A stretch of 64,000 nt of DNA from Arcicella rosea (lineage in GTDB: Bacteria > Bacteroidota > Bacteroidia > Cytophagales > Spirosomataceae): positions 124,001 through 188,000 of the forward strand of contig NZ_JACHKT010000005.1 in assembly GCF_014204325.1 (NCBI RefSeq), given 5' to 3'. The first letter of the stretch is position 1, and the number at the start of each line of letters is the position of its first letter. Below, in pieces: positions 45,289 through 54,548 of the stretch. A program made the translations under genes and the position numbers. The notes below the pieces were generated by a model. The model was given only the letters and a program-made list of their open reading frames with translations. It did no database searches and was not told where the DNA came from.

Positions 45289-45387
45289 AAAGTAAACGAC
45301 ATTAGTGGGGGTAAAGTGTTGTTGTATGTTGGTTTTTAAGCAGAGACGAAAGGCTACTCAAAACTCATTACTCATCACTCACAACTC
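45289..45387 (+). repeat. Homologous spacer block B (upstream of fbp)
   Basis: 99 bp similar to 36171-36270 (see that entry), in the same orientation and similarly close to the next start codon. The 3' part reads as an ACTCA/ACTCATTACTCATCACTCACAACTC word array. Unlike the other arrays, the left part (TAAACGAC..GGGGGTAAAGTGTT) is non-repetitive and conserved between the two sites. Confidence 0.75.
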
Positions 45388-45428
45388 TTAATAACCTATT
45401 TGTTTAACAATTAATATTGGCTTTTTTT

Positions 45429-46442
45429 ATGAAAAATGAAAACTTAGCTTTACCCGTTGGTATTACTTTAGATCGATTCATTATGCGGAATCAAGAAGCA
45501 TTTCAATTTGCTTCGGGGGAATTGTCGCAATTATTGAGAGATATTGCTTTGGCAAGTAAAATTCTTAATCGTGAAATCAATCGTGCTGGATTGGCTGATG
45601 TAACAGGGCTGTTAGGTTCGCAAAATGTACAAGGTGAAGCTCAACAAAAATTGGATGTCATTGCTGATATTCGCTTTTTAAGAGCACTTAAAAATGGAGG
45701 AGAAGTTTGTGCCATCATTTCGGAGGAAGAACCTGAAATCATTCTGACTGGAAATAATCATGCTAAATATGTCATAGCAATTGACCCGCTGGATGGCTCA
45801 TCGAATATTGATTCTAACGTTTCAATCGGTACAATTTTTTCAATTTTTCGTAGAAAAACCCCAATTGGTTCAGTTCCTTCTTTAAAAGACTGTATTCAAA
45901 GAGGTGACGAACAAGTAGCTGCTGGGTATATTTTATATGGTTCTTCAACCATTTTAGTTTATACCACTGGTAAAGGAGTAAACGGATTTACTTATGATAA
46001 TTCTTTGGGAGAGTATTTTTTATCTCACCCTCAGATGCAAGTAAATCAAGAAGGAACAATTTTCTCTTGTAATGAAGGTAATTTTTATGATTTCCCTGAA
46101 TGTATTCAAGAATATCTAACAGAATGTAAACAAAAAAGATACGCAGGGAGATATATTGGCTCTTTAGTGGGAGATTTTCATAGAAATCTTTTGAAAGGGG
46201 GAGTATATTTATACCCCCCAACTCGTCATAATCCTGACGGAAAACTTAGGTTACTTTATGAATGCTTACCATTGGCTTTCATCATTGAGCAAGCAGGTGG
46301 AAAAGCCTCAGATGGTAAACAGAGAATTTTAGAAATACAGCCTCAAAATCTTCATCAACGCTCACCATTGTACATTGGTTCGTCGAGCATGGTAGAAGCC
46401 ATTGAGGAATGCTGTAAAGAAATGGACAAACAATTTTCTTAA
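45429..46442 (+). CDS. fbp: Class I fructose-1,6-bisphosphatase
   Basis: 337 aa from the ATG at 45429; the frame could open at a TTG 12 bp earlier, but the ATG fits family N-termini. It has the metal-binding signature [12 protein letters not shown], the upstream Glu pair ISEEEPE, and the C-terminal active-site region [20 protein letters not shown]. It makes fructose-6-phosphate from the bisphosphate. Growth on uronates yields only pyruvate and triose phosphate, so gluconeogenesis through this enzyme would be needed. That explains its place between kdgK and the KDPG aldolase gene. Confidence 0.95.
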   Translation: MKNENLALPVGITLDRFIMRNQEAFQFASGELSQLLRDIALASKILNREINRAGLADVTGLLGSQNVQGEAQQKLDVIADIRFLRALKNGGEVCAIISEEEPEIILTGNNHAKYVIAIDPLDGSSNIDSNVSIGTIFSIFRRKTPIGSVPSLKDCIQRGDEQVAAGYILYGSSTILVYTTGKGVNGFTYDNSLGEYFLSHPQMQVNQEGTIFSCNEGNFYDFPECIQEYLTECKQKRYAGRYIGSLVGDFHRNLLKGGVYLYPPTRHNPDGKLRLLYECLPLAFIIEQAGGKASDGKQRILEIQPQNLHQRSPLYIGSSSMVEAIEECCKEMDKQFS

Positions 46443-46460
46443 AAAAATTAAAAAACAAGC

Positions 46461-47135
46461 ATGGCTTTTTTTCAACCCAAAATATTAAATCAATTACTGG
46501 CTGACTTTCCAGTAGTTCCAGTGTTTTATCATGAAGACATTGCGTTAACTCAAAATGTAATCAAAGCTTGTTACGATGGCGGAATGCGTGCTTTTGAGTT
46601 TACAAACCGTGGAGCAAAAGCCTTAGAGGTATTTAAAGCGATTTACCCTTTTATTCGTGAGCAATGCCCAGAAATGGCATTAGGGATTGGTACAATTTTT
46701 ACGGTAGAACAAGCTAAAATTTTTATAGAAGCTGGTGCTGATTTTGTTGTTCAACCTGTCATCACAGCAGAAGTTGGTGCATTTTGTCAAGAAAATGCAG
46801 TAGCTTGGTTTCCGGGAGCAGCTACTTTAAATGAAATCTATTCTGCTACACAATTAGGTGCAGAAATCGTGAAGATTTTCCCAGGAAACGTTGTTGGTCC
46901 AGGTTTTGTAAAATCAATGAAAGGCCCAATGCCAAACGTTAAAGTAATGGTAACGGGCGGTGTAGAACCTACAGAAGAAAGTTTAAAACAATGGTTTTCT
47001 GCTGGTGTAACTGCTGTAGGAATGGGGTCTCAGTTATTTCCTGCTAGTTTGTTGGCAAGTGCTAAATTCGATGAATTGACTCATACTGTAGCATCTTTGA
47101 TGAAATATGTTGAAGGTTTAAAATCTAAAAAATAA
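46461..47135 (+). CDS. kdgA: KDPG aldolase (2-dehydro-3-deoxyphosphogluconate aldolase)
   Basis: 224 aa class I aldolase of the Eda/KdgA family: VVPVFYHEDIALTQNVIKA, FEFTNRGAKALEVF, GIGTIFTVEQA, WFPGAATLNEI and the Schiff-base Lys in AEIVKIFPGN. It splits KDPG into pyruvate and glyceraldehyde-3-phosphate, the last step of the pathway. It starts 18 bp after fbp, so the two are very probably co-transcribed. Confidence 0.93.
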   Translation: MAFFQPKILNQLLADFPVVPVFYHEDIALTQNVIKACYDGGMRAFEFTNRGAKALEVFKAIYPFIREQCPEMALGIGTIFTVEQAKIFIEAGADFVVQPVITAEVGAFCQENAVAWFPGAATLNEIYSATQLGAEIVKIFPGNVVGPGFVKSMKGPMPNVKVMVTGGVEPTEESLKQWFSAGVTAVGMGSQLFPASLLASAKFDELTHTVASLMKYVEGLKSKK

Positions 47136-47261
47136 TCTTTAAATTAAGTAGCCTATGAAAAATGAATTCCGTTTTTGAAATAAAAAAATATTTCAAACTG
47201 CTGAGACGGACTGTTCACAATTCATAACTCTTATTTAGCTTACCTCATTTTATAAAAATTC

Positions 47262-48542
47262 ATGGAAAATACCCTAGGTAAATACCGTTGGAGAGTAGTA
47301 GCCTTACTATTTTTTGCGACCACAATTAGTTATCTTGACAGACAAGTAATTGCTTTATTAAAACCTACACTAGAAAAAGAATTTAGTTGGACTGAAAGTG
47401 ATTACAGTAATTTAGTGATGGCGTTTCAGGCTGCTTATGCAGTGGGTTTGATGATTTTTGGTGGATTCATCGACAAAATTGGTACAAAATTAGGTTATGC
47501 AATTGCAGTAGCTTGGTGGAGTACAGCTGGTGTTTTAACAGCTTTTGCGGGTAGTACTTTTAGTTTTGGAGTATTCCGTTCGTTATTAGGTTTGGGCGAA
47601 GGCGGAAATTTTCCAGCGGCTATCAAAACTGTAGCAGAGTGGTTTCCAAAAAAAGAAAGAGCTTTAGCTACAGGTATTTTCAATTCTGGTGCTAATATTG
47701 GTGCAGTAGCTGCTCCTTTGATGGTTCCGTTTATTTTAGCTACTTTTGGTTGGCAGGTTGCTTTTATTATTACTGGTGGCGTTGGTTTTATTTGGTTAAT
47801 TTTCTGGTGGATTGGTTATGAATTACCAGCTAGACAAAATAAACTGTCTAAAGAAGAATTATTATACATTCAGTCTGATAATGAGCCTGATACTTCGCAC
47901 GAAGAACCAGTAAAATGGATTACTTTGTTAAGTATTCGTCAGACATGGTCATTTATTTTTGGTAAAATGCTTACTGACCCAATTTGGTGGTTTTTTCTTT
48001 ATTGGTTACCATCTTATTTTTCAGAAACTTTTCAATTGGATTTAAAGAAGCCAAGTTTAGAATTAATTGTAGTTTATACTGCAACTACTTTTGGAAGTAT
48101 TGGCGGAGGTTATATTTCTGGTTATTTAATCAAAAAAGGTTGGCCCGTATTCAAAGCTCGTAAAACGGCAATGTTGAGTTTTGCCATTGCAGTTGTTCCA
48201 ATTGTTTTTGCACAATATTGTACAAACATTTGGCAAGCGGTTGTGTTAATTAGTTTAGCGGCGGCGGCTCACCAAGCTTGGAGTGCAAATATTTTTACTA
48301 CTGCCTCTGATATGTTTCCTAAAAAAGCCGTAAGTTCGGTAGTTGGTTTAGGTGGAATGGCTGGTTCAGTAGGAGGGATTTTATTCCCATTAATCGTAGG
48401 TTATTTATTAGATACTTACAAATCGCAAGGAAATATCACTGCTGGTTATAATATTATTTTTATCTTGTGTGGTGGTGCATACCTTTTAGCATGGGGAATT
48501 ATGCATTTGTTTAACCCAAGAAATGAACAAGTAGTCATTTAA
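47262..48542 (+). CDS. exuT: ExuT-type hexuronate:proton symporter
   Basis: 426 aa MFS transporter with 12 helices. It matches the anion:cation symporter subfamily: ATTISYLDRQVIALLKP, IGTKLGYAIAVAWWS, LLGLGEGGNFPAAIKTVAEW and ATGIFNSGANIGAV. ExuT proteins import galacturonate and glucuronate. It closes the uronate cluster. The 126 bp upstream spacer has a 9-bp perfect inverted repeat (TTTGAAATA at 47174, TATTTCAAA at 47189) that may be an operator. Confidence 0.88.
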   Translation: MENTLGKYRWRVVALLFFATTISYLDRQVIALLKPTLEKEFSWTESDYSNLVMAFQAAYAVGLMIFGGFIDKIGTKLGYAIAVAWWSTAGVLTAFAGSTFSFGVFRSLLGLGEGGNFPAAIKTVAEWFPKKERALATGIFNSGANIGAVAAPLMVPFILATFGWQVAFIITGGVGFIWLIFWWIGYELPARQNKLSKEELLYIQSDNEPDTSHEEPVKWITLLSIRQTWSFIFGKMLTDPIWWFFLYWLPSYFSETFQLDLKKPSLELIVVYTATTFGSIGGGYISGYLIKKGWPVFKARKTAMLSFAIAVVPIVFAQYCTNIWQAVVLISLAAAAHQAWSANIFTTASDMFPKKAVSSVVGLGGMAGSVGGILFPLIVGYLLDTYKSQGNITAGYNIIFILCGGAYLLAWGIMHLFNPRNEQVVI

Positions 48543-48572
48543 AATATTAAATTGGATAATAGTAGAGTGTTT

Positions 48573-48606
48573 ACAGGTATCGCAGCTAATGTGATACCTG
48601 TTTTGT
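48573..48606 (+). terminator. Rho-independent terminator after exuT
   Basis: ACAGGTATC (48573-48581) and GATACCTGT (48593-48601) pair perfectly around an 11-nt loop, followed by TTTGTTTTA. It ends the uronate transcription unit, 30 bp after the exuT stop. Confidence 0.85.
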
Positions 48607-48768
48607 TTTATGGCGTTCCAATTCTATCTTCCTTATTCATCTTCTGTTTTTCTCCTTATAACTGCTAAGTTGAGCTATACATCTAATCTAAGCTTATAGA
48701 ATAGTAAAAGTCAATCCAAAGAAGTATTTTGCAACAAATTACATTTCAAATAAACTTCATAACTAAAT

Positions 48769-50418
48769 ATGAAAAAACTATTCCTTTTGTCGGGTTTATT
48801 GTCGATTTCATTGTGGACATCCGCCCAAAATTCTTACCAAAACCACACACAACTTTCTGCAAGAATTAAGGCATTGAGTTCCAAATTTACTTCAACTGTT
48901 ACTCTTCAATCTATCGGAAAAAGTAAAGGTAACCGAGATATTTGGGCATTAGCAATCAGTAAAGGTAATGCAAGTAACAAGCCTGCTATTGCTATCATCG
49001 CAGGCGTAGAGGGTACTCATTTAGCAGGAACAGAATTGGCAGTACAAATGGCTGAAAAACTAGCTGGAGCAAGTACAGATTCTATTGCTAAATTGTTGGA
49101 CTCAAAAACGTTTTACTTTATTCCAAGTGTGAACCCTGATGCCCAAGAGCAGTTTTTTGCAAAGTTAAAATTTGAAAGAGGAGGGAACGAAACTGAAACT
49201 GACGATGACCGTGACGGATATGTCAATGAAGATTCTTTCGAGGATTTGAATGGTGATGGAATCATTACACAAATTCGTGTAGAAGACCCCACTGGAAGTT
49301 TTATCATTAGTAAAGAAGACCCTAGAGTAATGATAAAAGCAGACCCAGCAAAAGGTGAAAAAGGAAAGTATATATTATTGACAGAAGGGACTGACAACGA
49401 TAAAGATGGTTCTTTTAATGAAGATGCAATTGGCGGCGTGAATATTGATAAAAACATGACTTATGATTATCCAATATTTGTAGCTGGTGCTGGCGATTTT
49501 GCGGCTTCTGAAAATGAAACAAAAGCATTGTTAAGCTTTTTGTACAAAGCAAATAATATTTTTGCAGTACTTACTTTTGGTCCAGCAAACAATTTAACAG
49601 AAGCGATAAAATTCGATAGAAGTAAAACTGCAAAGAGAATTATCACAGGTTTACTTGAAAAAGATGCAAGCGTTGGCGAGCAGATTTCAAAATTATACAA
49701 TACTCAAACAGCTTTGAAAGATGCTCCCGCTTTGCCACAAACCAAAGGAAATTTCTCGCAAACTGCTTATTTCCATGCTGGAAGATATAGTTTTACAAGT
49801 CCAGGTTGGTGGGCTCCCAAAGTACAAGTAGCGAAAGATTCTACCAAAAAAGAGGTAGCTACATTGGCAAAACCTTCTGATAATGAAGAAATTAAATATT
49901 TAAAATGGGCTGACTCACAAAAGTTAAGTAACGTTTTTGTGAATTGGCAATCAGTAAAACATCCAGATTTTGTAGGTAAAAATGTAGAAGTAGGAGGAAT
50001 TGCTCCTTATTCAAAAATGAATCCTCCTGTAAGTTATTTAACTGAATCTGCGAACAAACATTTGAAGTTTGTGTCTGCTTTAGCGTCGCAAATGCCTGAA
50101 TTACAGATTGTCAATGTAAATGCTGAATCTGTTTCTGCTGGATTGACTCGTATTTCTATCAAAGTAATCAACACAGGATTATTGCCAACTTATGCTGAAA
50201 TTGGCGACAAAGTACGTTGGGTTCAGAAAGTAAAAACTGAATTGAAATTAACAGGAAATCAGGCGATTGTCTCTGGCAAGAAAATTAATTTAAGAAGTAC
50301 TTTAGGTGCTGGCGAAACTCAAGAATACTCTTGGTTAATAAGCGGAAGCGGTTCAATCAGTATTGAGGCTGGTTGTGCAACTACTGGCGTAAAAACGGTA
50401 AATGTTAGCTTGAAATAG
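48769..50418 (+). CDS. M14 carboxypeptidase-like protein lacking zinc ligands (pseudopeptidase)
   Basis: 549 aa with a Sec signal peptide (cleavage after TSAQ, residue 20). It aligns along its length with the active-looking M14 enzyme encoded next. The HxxE zinc motif is replaced by E81-G-T-H84, and the third ligand region SYHNNGG reads TFGPANN. The catalytic Glu region FSTELM reads SFTSPGWW, and the NR pair is lost. Asp-rich calcium-type loops (DDDRDGYVNED, DLNGDG) are kept. It is probably a non-catalytic periplasmic protein, perhaps a binding partner of its neighbour. Its stop overlaps the neighbour's open frame by 1 bp. Confidence 0.8.
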   Translation: MKKLFLLSGLLSISLWTSAQNSYQNHTQLSARIKALSSKFTSTVTLQSIGKSKGNRDIWALAISKGNASNKPAIAIIAGVEGTHLAGTELAVQMAEKLAGASTDSIAKLLDSKTFYFIPSVNPDAQEQFFAKLKFERGGNETETDDDRDGYVNEDSFEDLNGDGIITQIRVEDPTGSFIISKEDPRVMIKADPAKGEKGKYILLTEGTDNDKDGSFNEDAIGGVNIDKNMTYDYPIFVAGAGDFAASENETKALLSFLYKANNIFAVLTFGPANNLTEAIKFDRSKTAKRIITGLLEKDASVGEQISKLYNTQTALKDAPALPQTKGNFSQTAYFHAGRYSFTSPGWWAPKVQVAKDSTKKEVATLAKPSDNEEIKYLKWADSQKLSNVFVNWQSVKHPDFVGKNVEVGGIAPYSKMNPPVSYLTESANKHLKFVSALASQMPELQIVNVNAESVSAGLTRISIKVINTGLLPTYAEIGDKVRWVQKVKTELKLTGNQAIVSGKKINLRSTLGAGETQEYSWLISGSGSISIEAGCATTGVKTVNVSLK

Positions 50419-50462
50419 TGATAAAGCTAGATAAACGTTCAATTTTAATTCGAAATAAATCA

Positions 50463-52208
50463 ATGAAAAAATATATCATCTTAATTCTTTTAACCTGTTC
50501 TTTTTCCGTTTTTTCTCAAGAGAAAATTCAGAATGATGACCTTACTGGTTTAAGAGCCATCGGCTCACCAGCGAATCCTAAAGTAAAAATGGCTTGGAAT
50601 CATTATAATGATTATGCCATGATTACGAAATTCTGTCAGGATTTAGCCAAAGCCTATCCCGATTTAGTAAAGCTTGAGTCGATGGGGAAATCTTACCAAG
50701 GGAAAGAAATGTGGGTTCTTACCATCAGCGATACTAAAACTGGTAATGTAGCAAGAAAACCAGGCTTTTATATTGACGGAAATATTCACTCAAACGAAAT
50801 TCAAGGAACTGAAGTAGCGATGTACACCGCTTGGTATTTGGCTGAAAATTTTGCTTCAGTGCCATTTATCAAGCAATTATTACAAGATAAAGTATTTTAT
50901 ATTACTCCAACGATTAATCCTGATGCTCGTGAAGATTTCTTGAAGAATCCTAACAATGCGAATTCTCCACGTTCGGGTATGATGGCGATGGATGATGATG
51001 GTGACGGACAAGCCGACGAAGATAAGTACGATGATTTGGATGGCGATGGTAATATCGTGATGATGAGAAGACGTTCGGCGACGGGGCGTTGGAAAGTAGA
51101 TCCAGAAAATCCGCAAAGAATGATTCCTGTAAAAGCGGATGAAAAAGGAGATTACGAAATGCTAGGTTATGAAGGGATTGATAATGATGGCGATGGTTTA
51201 ATCAACGAAGATGTAATTGGATATTATGACCCGAACCGTGATTGGGCTTGGAATTGGCAACCTGATTATGTGCAGCGTGGTGCATTATTTTATCCAGGGA
51301 CTTTGCCTGAAACACAAAATATCAAGAATTTTATCATGACACACCCAAACATTGCAGGTGCACAAAGTTATCACAATAATGGCGGTATGTTTTTGCGTGG
51401 GCCGGGTGCGGAAGAAGACGCTCCATTTTATTCAACACAAGATGCGTCGGTTTACGATTATTTCGGAAAGATTGGTGAAAAAATGAATCCGGGCTACAAG
51501 TATTTTGTGATTTATAAAGATTTATATACCGTTTATGGTGGCGAAATAGATTGGTTAGCTTTAGGAAGAGGAATTTTTACTTTTTCTACAGAGTTGATGA
51601 CTTCTTATAAATTATTCAATAAAAATTCTGAGGAAGGACGTTTTCAAAACAATGAATTCGAAGAATTTAGTCGTTTAATGCTATTTGGTGATGCTTATGT
51701 TACTTGGAAGCCATTCAAACATCCGCAGTATGGTGATATTGAAATTGGTGGTTCAAAGAAAAATTATGTAAGAGCACATCCTGGATTTTTATTGGAAGAG
51801 GATGCACATAGAAATATGGCTTTTACAATTTTACACGCTTCACAAATGCCGAAGTTAGATGTACTTGAAATCAAACAAAAAGCTTTAGCTGGAGGTTTTA
51901 CCGAAGTAACAGCTACGATTGTAAACGAAAAAGTAATTCCGACACATTCGGCACATGATGTAAAGTATAAAATTGAGCGTCCTGATTTTATTACGTTAAA
52001 AAATGCAACTGTTGTCGCTGGAATGATTGTTGAGAATGAGGATACCAATCTTACTAAAGAACAAATCAATAATCCTCAAACAATTGCTGTTCCAAGTATT
52101 CCTGGAATGGGAGTTGTGAAAGTGCGTTGGATTGTTAAAGGTAAAAGTGATAAATTTACGGTCGAAATCGATAGTAAAAAAGGTGGACTGGTGTCTAAGA
52201 CCTTGTAA
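50463..52208 (+). CDS. M14-family zinc carboxypeptidase, secreted
   Basis: 581 aa from the ATG at 50463, where a signal peptide begins (MKKYIILILLTCSFSVFSQ). The frame is open from 50418, but that stretch is not signal-like. Zinc ligands are H109 and E112 in GNIHSNEIQGTE and H304 in QSYHNNGG; the catalytic Glu is E377 in FTFSTELM. The NR pair in DPNRDW fits substrate carboxylate binding. An Asp-rich insert (MDDDGDGQADEDKYDDLDGDG) probably binds calcium. A C-terminal beta-rich domain follows from about 480. It trims peptides in the periplasm or outside. Confidence 0.9.
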   Translation: MKKYIILILLTCSFSVFSQEKIQNDDLTGLRAIGSPANPKVKMAWNHYNDYAMITKFCQDLAKAYPDLVKLESMGKSYQGKEMWVLTISDTKTGNVARKPGFYIDGNIHSNEIQGTEVAMYTAWYLAENFASVPFIKQLLQDKVFYITPTINPDAREDFLKNPNNANSPRSGMMAMDDDGDGQADEDKYDDLDGDGNIVMMRRRSATGRWKVDPENPQRMIPVKADEKGDYEMLGYEGIDNDGDGLINEDVIGYYDPNRDWAWNWQPDYVQRGALFYPGTLPETQNIKNFIMTHPNIAGAQSYHNNGGMFLRGPGAEEDAPFYSTQDASVYDYFGKIGEKMNPGYKYFVIYKDLYTVYGGEIDWLALGRGIFTFSTELMTSYKLFNKNSEEGRFQNNEFEEFSRLMLFGDAYVTWKPFKHPQYGDIEIGGSKKNYVRAHPGFLLEEDAHRNMAFTILHASQMPKLDVLEIKQKALAGGFTEVTATIVNEKVIPTHSAHDVKYKIERPDFITLKNATVVAGMIVENEDTNLTKEQINNPQTIAVPSIPGMGVVKVRWIVKGKSDKFTVEIDSKKGGLVSKTL

Positions 52209-52222
52209 AATAATTACCTAAA

Positions 52223-52762
52223 ATGGAAAAAATTAGATCTACAACCGTTCTGGCGGTAGTGCATAATGGCGAAGTAGCGATTGGTGCAGATGGACAAGCG
52301 ACGATGGGCAATACCGTTGCAAAAAATCATGTACGAAAAATTAGAAAAATGTTGGATGGCAAAATCGTAACTGGTTTTGCTGGTTCAACAGCTGATGCTT
52401 TTACTTTGTTGGAGCGTTTTGAAGAAAAATTAAATGCTTATGGTGGCAATATGAAGCGTGCAAGCATTGAATTGGCAAAAGATTGGCGTACAGACCGTTA
52501 TTTACGCAAATTGGAAGCCATGATGATTGTTGCCAACAAAGAAGAAACCTTGATTATTTCAGGAACAGGCGATGTACTTGAACCAGAAAACGGCATTGCT
52601 GCCATCGGTTCAGGGAGTAATTATGCACTTTCAGCAGCTTTGGCGATGCGTAAACATGCTCCTCATTTAAGTGCGGAGGAAATTGTTCGTGAAGGATTGA
52701 CCATCGCAGCCGATATTTGTATTTACACGAATCATAATTTTATTATTGAAAAACCAGTTTAG
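52223..52762 (+). CDS. hslV: HslV, proteolytic subunit of the HslUV protease
   Basis: 179 aa. After MEKIRS comes the catalytic Thr of [10 protein letters not shown], followed by [20 protein letters not shown] and [19 protein letters not shown], all typical of HslV. It forms hexameric rings that degrade proteins unfolded by the ATPase HslU. No hslU gene lies in the window; in many bacteria hslV and hslU are adjacent. It begins 15 bp after the carboxypeptidase gene, so the two may be co-transcribed. Confidence 0.95.
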   Translation: MEKIRSTTVLAVVHNGEVAIGADGQATMGNTVAKNHVRKIRKMLDGKIVTGFAGSTADAFTLLERFEEKLNAYGGNMKRASIELAKDWRTDRYLRKLEAMMIVANKEETLIISGTGDVLEPENGIAAIGSGSNYALSAALAMRKHAPHLSAEEIVREGLTIAADICIYTNHNFIIEKPV

Positions 52763-52779
52763 GTTTTTGGATTTCGGTC

Positions 52780-52878
52780 GTCGGCTTTCAGCTTTTTGAT
52801 TATTTACTTTCATTATATAATTAAATCAGAAAGTAGGGTTGAAATCTGTAATCCGATGACCGAGAGCTGAAAGCCGAC
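52780..52878. repeat. Perfect 14-bp inverted repeat enclosing a second stem, after hslV
   Basis: GTCGGCTTTCAGCT (52780-52793) and AGCTGAAAGCCGAC (52865-52878) are exact reverse complements. Inside, TACTTTC (52805-52811) pairs with GAAAGTA (52829-52835). A single GGATTTC heptamer, as in the 32.9 kb array, stands at 52769-52775, right after the stop codon. No T-run follows. Confidence 0.85.
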
Positions 52879-52980
52879 ATCCTTAAAAAATATCAATTTA
52901 CCTCAATCTTGAAACCTTTTTTTTATTAATCTTGTATTCCAATAGAGTAAGTATTTATAAACTTTAAATTGATTAAAACT

Positions 52981-53616
52981 ATGTCATTAAGATTAGGAGA
53001 TATCGCACCCGACTTTACAGCGGAAACAACTCAAGGAACGATTAATTTTCATGAATGGATTGGTGATTCATGGGCTTTACTTTTCAGTCATCCAGCAGAT
53101 TTTACGCCTGTTTGTACGACTGAATTAGGAAAAACAGCTTTATTAAAAGGTGAATTCGAGAAAAAAGGAGTAAAAGTAATCGCAGTTTCTGTAGATGATT
53201 TAGCTTCACACAATAAATGGGTGCCAGATATTGAGGAATTAAATGGTGTTAAAGTGAATTTCCCAATTATTGCAGATGCAGACCGCAACGTGGCTACTTT
53301 GTATGATATGATTCACCCAAATGCTTCTGAAAAAGCAACTGTTCGTTCGGTATTTATTATTGGACCAGATAAAAAAATAAAATTAACACTTACTTATCCA
53401 GCTTCTACTGGTCGTAATTTTCAAGAAATATTGAGAGTAATTGATTCTCTTCAATTAACGGCAAATTACCAAGTGGCTACGCCAGCAGACTGGAAAGATG
53501 GTGAAGATGTTATCATCACACCAGCCGTTAAAACAGAGGACGCTGCGGCTAAATTCCCTAAAGGGTTTACAATTATTAAACCTTATTTGAGAACAACGCC
53601 TCAACCAAACAAATAA
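52981..53616 (+). CDS. 1-Cys peroxiredoxin (Prx6 type)
   Basis: 211 aa from ATG 52981; an in-frame TTG 12 bp upstream is less likely. The active-site motif SHPADFTPVCTTELG places the peroxidatic cysteine at 45, and it is the only cysteine in the protein, which defines the 1-Cys class. Its C-terminal domain (ATPADWKDGEDVII) also fits Prx6. It reduces peroxides in the cytoplasm using an external thiol. It is monocistronic, with a terminator 30 bp downstream. Confidence 0.94.
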   Translation: MSLRLGDIAPDFTAETTQGTINFHEWIGDSWALLFSHPADFTPVCTTELGKTALLKGEFEKKGVKVIAVSVDDLASHNKWVPDIEELNGVKVNFPIIADADRNVATLYDMIHPNASEKATVRSVFIIGPDKKIKLTLTYPASTGRNFQEILRVIDSLQLTANYQVATPADWKDGEDVIITPAVKTEDAAAKFPKGFTIIKPYLRTTPQPNK

Positions 53617-53645
53617 TCGTTAATGATTTAAAAATCATTGATTAG

Positions 53646-53681
53646 AAAAGGCAAGAAGATTAAATATCTTTCTTGCCTTTT
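53646..53681 (+). terminator. Rho-independent terminator after the peroxiredoxin gene
   Basis: AAAAGGCAAGAA (53646-53657) pairs perfectly with TTCTTGCCTTTT (53670-53681). Both ends are A/T runs, so it can work in both directions. Confidence 0.92.
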
Positions 53682-53695
53682 CGTATTTTTGTGGC

Positions 53696-54484
53696 ATGAA
53701 TTCTTTAAAACTACTCAAAAAACGCTTCCGATTACTTCCTCGAAATGTAAAAGTTATTCTTTTTTCTATACTTTTCCTTTTCATATCTTTTGTCGTTTAT
53801 ATTAGCCTTCGCCCAAATCCTAATGGCTGGACGAAAGTTTCTAAACTTGGCATTACTTTACCGTTACGTTATAAAATTCATGGGATTGATGTCTCGCATC
53901 ATAATGGGGTGATTAATTGGAAGAAAGTAAAGAAAATGAGATTTTCGGAAGAAGACTTAAAACTAGGTTTTTGCTTTCTGAAAGCTACGGAAGGAATGAG
54001 TCACGCCGACCGCCAGTTTGAAAGAAATTGGGAACAAGTAAAAAAGAGTGGATTAAAACGTGGTGCTTATCATTTTTATATCGCTTGGCGTGAACCTGTT
54101 GGACAAGCCAAAAATTTTATTAATTCTGTAGATTTAGAAGAAGGTGATTTAGCACCAGTATTGGATATTGAACAAAATTCTTTGAAACCCGACAAACAAA
54201 TTATTGAAGAACTAGAAACTTGGTTAGAAATTGTTGAAAATCACTACCACAAAAAACCAATTATTTACACAAATCCCAATTTTTACAAGAAATTTATCAA
54301 AGGGAATTTCGATGAATATCCACTTTGGATTGCGGATTATTCAAGAGAAAGTTTGAAAGGCTATAATTCAAACTTATGGTTTTGGCAACATAATCAACGT
54401 GGCTGGTGCGAAGGTGTAAAAGGTACAGTTGATTTCAATGTTTTTTTGGGTTCTCAAGAAGATTTAGAGGATTTGTGCCTCTAA
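53696..54484 (+). CDS. GH25 lysozyme, membrane-anchored
   Basis: 262 aa. A basic N-terminus and one hydrophobic helix (VILFSILFLFISFVVYISL, about 20-38) anchor it in the inner membrane or export it. The GH25 domain starts at HGIDVSHHNGVINWKKV, with FCFLKATEG and the catalytic DIEQN acid pair at about 160; it ends with the WFWQHNQRG region. The family cuts the MurNAc-GlcNAc bond of peptidoglycan. It starts 80 bp after the peroxiredoxin gene, beyond the terminator. Confidence 0.92.
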   Translation: MNSLKLLKKRFRLLPRNVKVILFSILFLFISFVVYISLRPNPNGWTKVSKLGITLPLRYKIHGIDVSHHNGVINWKKVKKMRFSEEDLKLGFCFLKATEGMSHADRQFERNWEQVKKSGLKRGAYHFYIAWREPVGQAKNFINSVDLEEGDLAPVLDIEQNSLKPDKQIIEELETWLEIVENHYHKKPIIYTNPNFYKKFIKGNFDEYPLWIADYSRESLKGYNSNLWFWQHNQRGWCEGVKGTVDFNVFLGSQEDLEDLCL

Positions 54485-54548
54485 ACTTTCAGTAATTAGA
54501 TATTAGTTTTAAACTTTTTGATTAAAAAAGGCTAAAAAAACTCAAAGC

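Noticed and set aside
49113-49457. 114-codon - strand frame opposite the first M14 gene
   Set aside because: Ser/Pro-rich translation typical of antisense reading of Asp/Glu-rich loops; no start context or homology that I can see.
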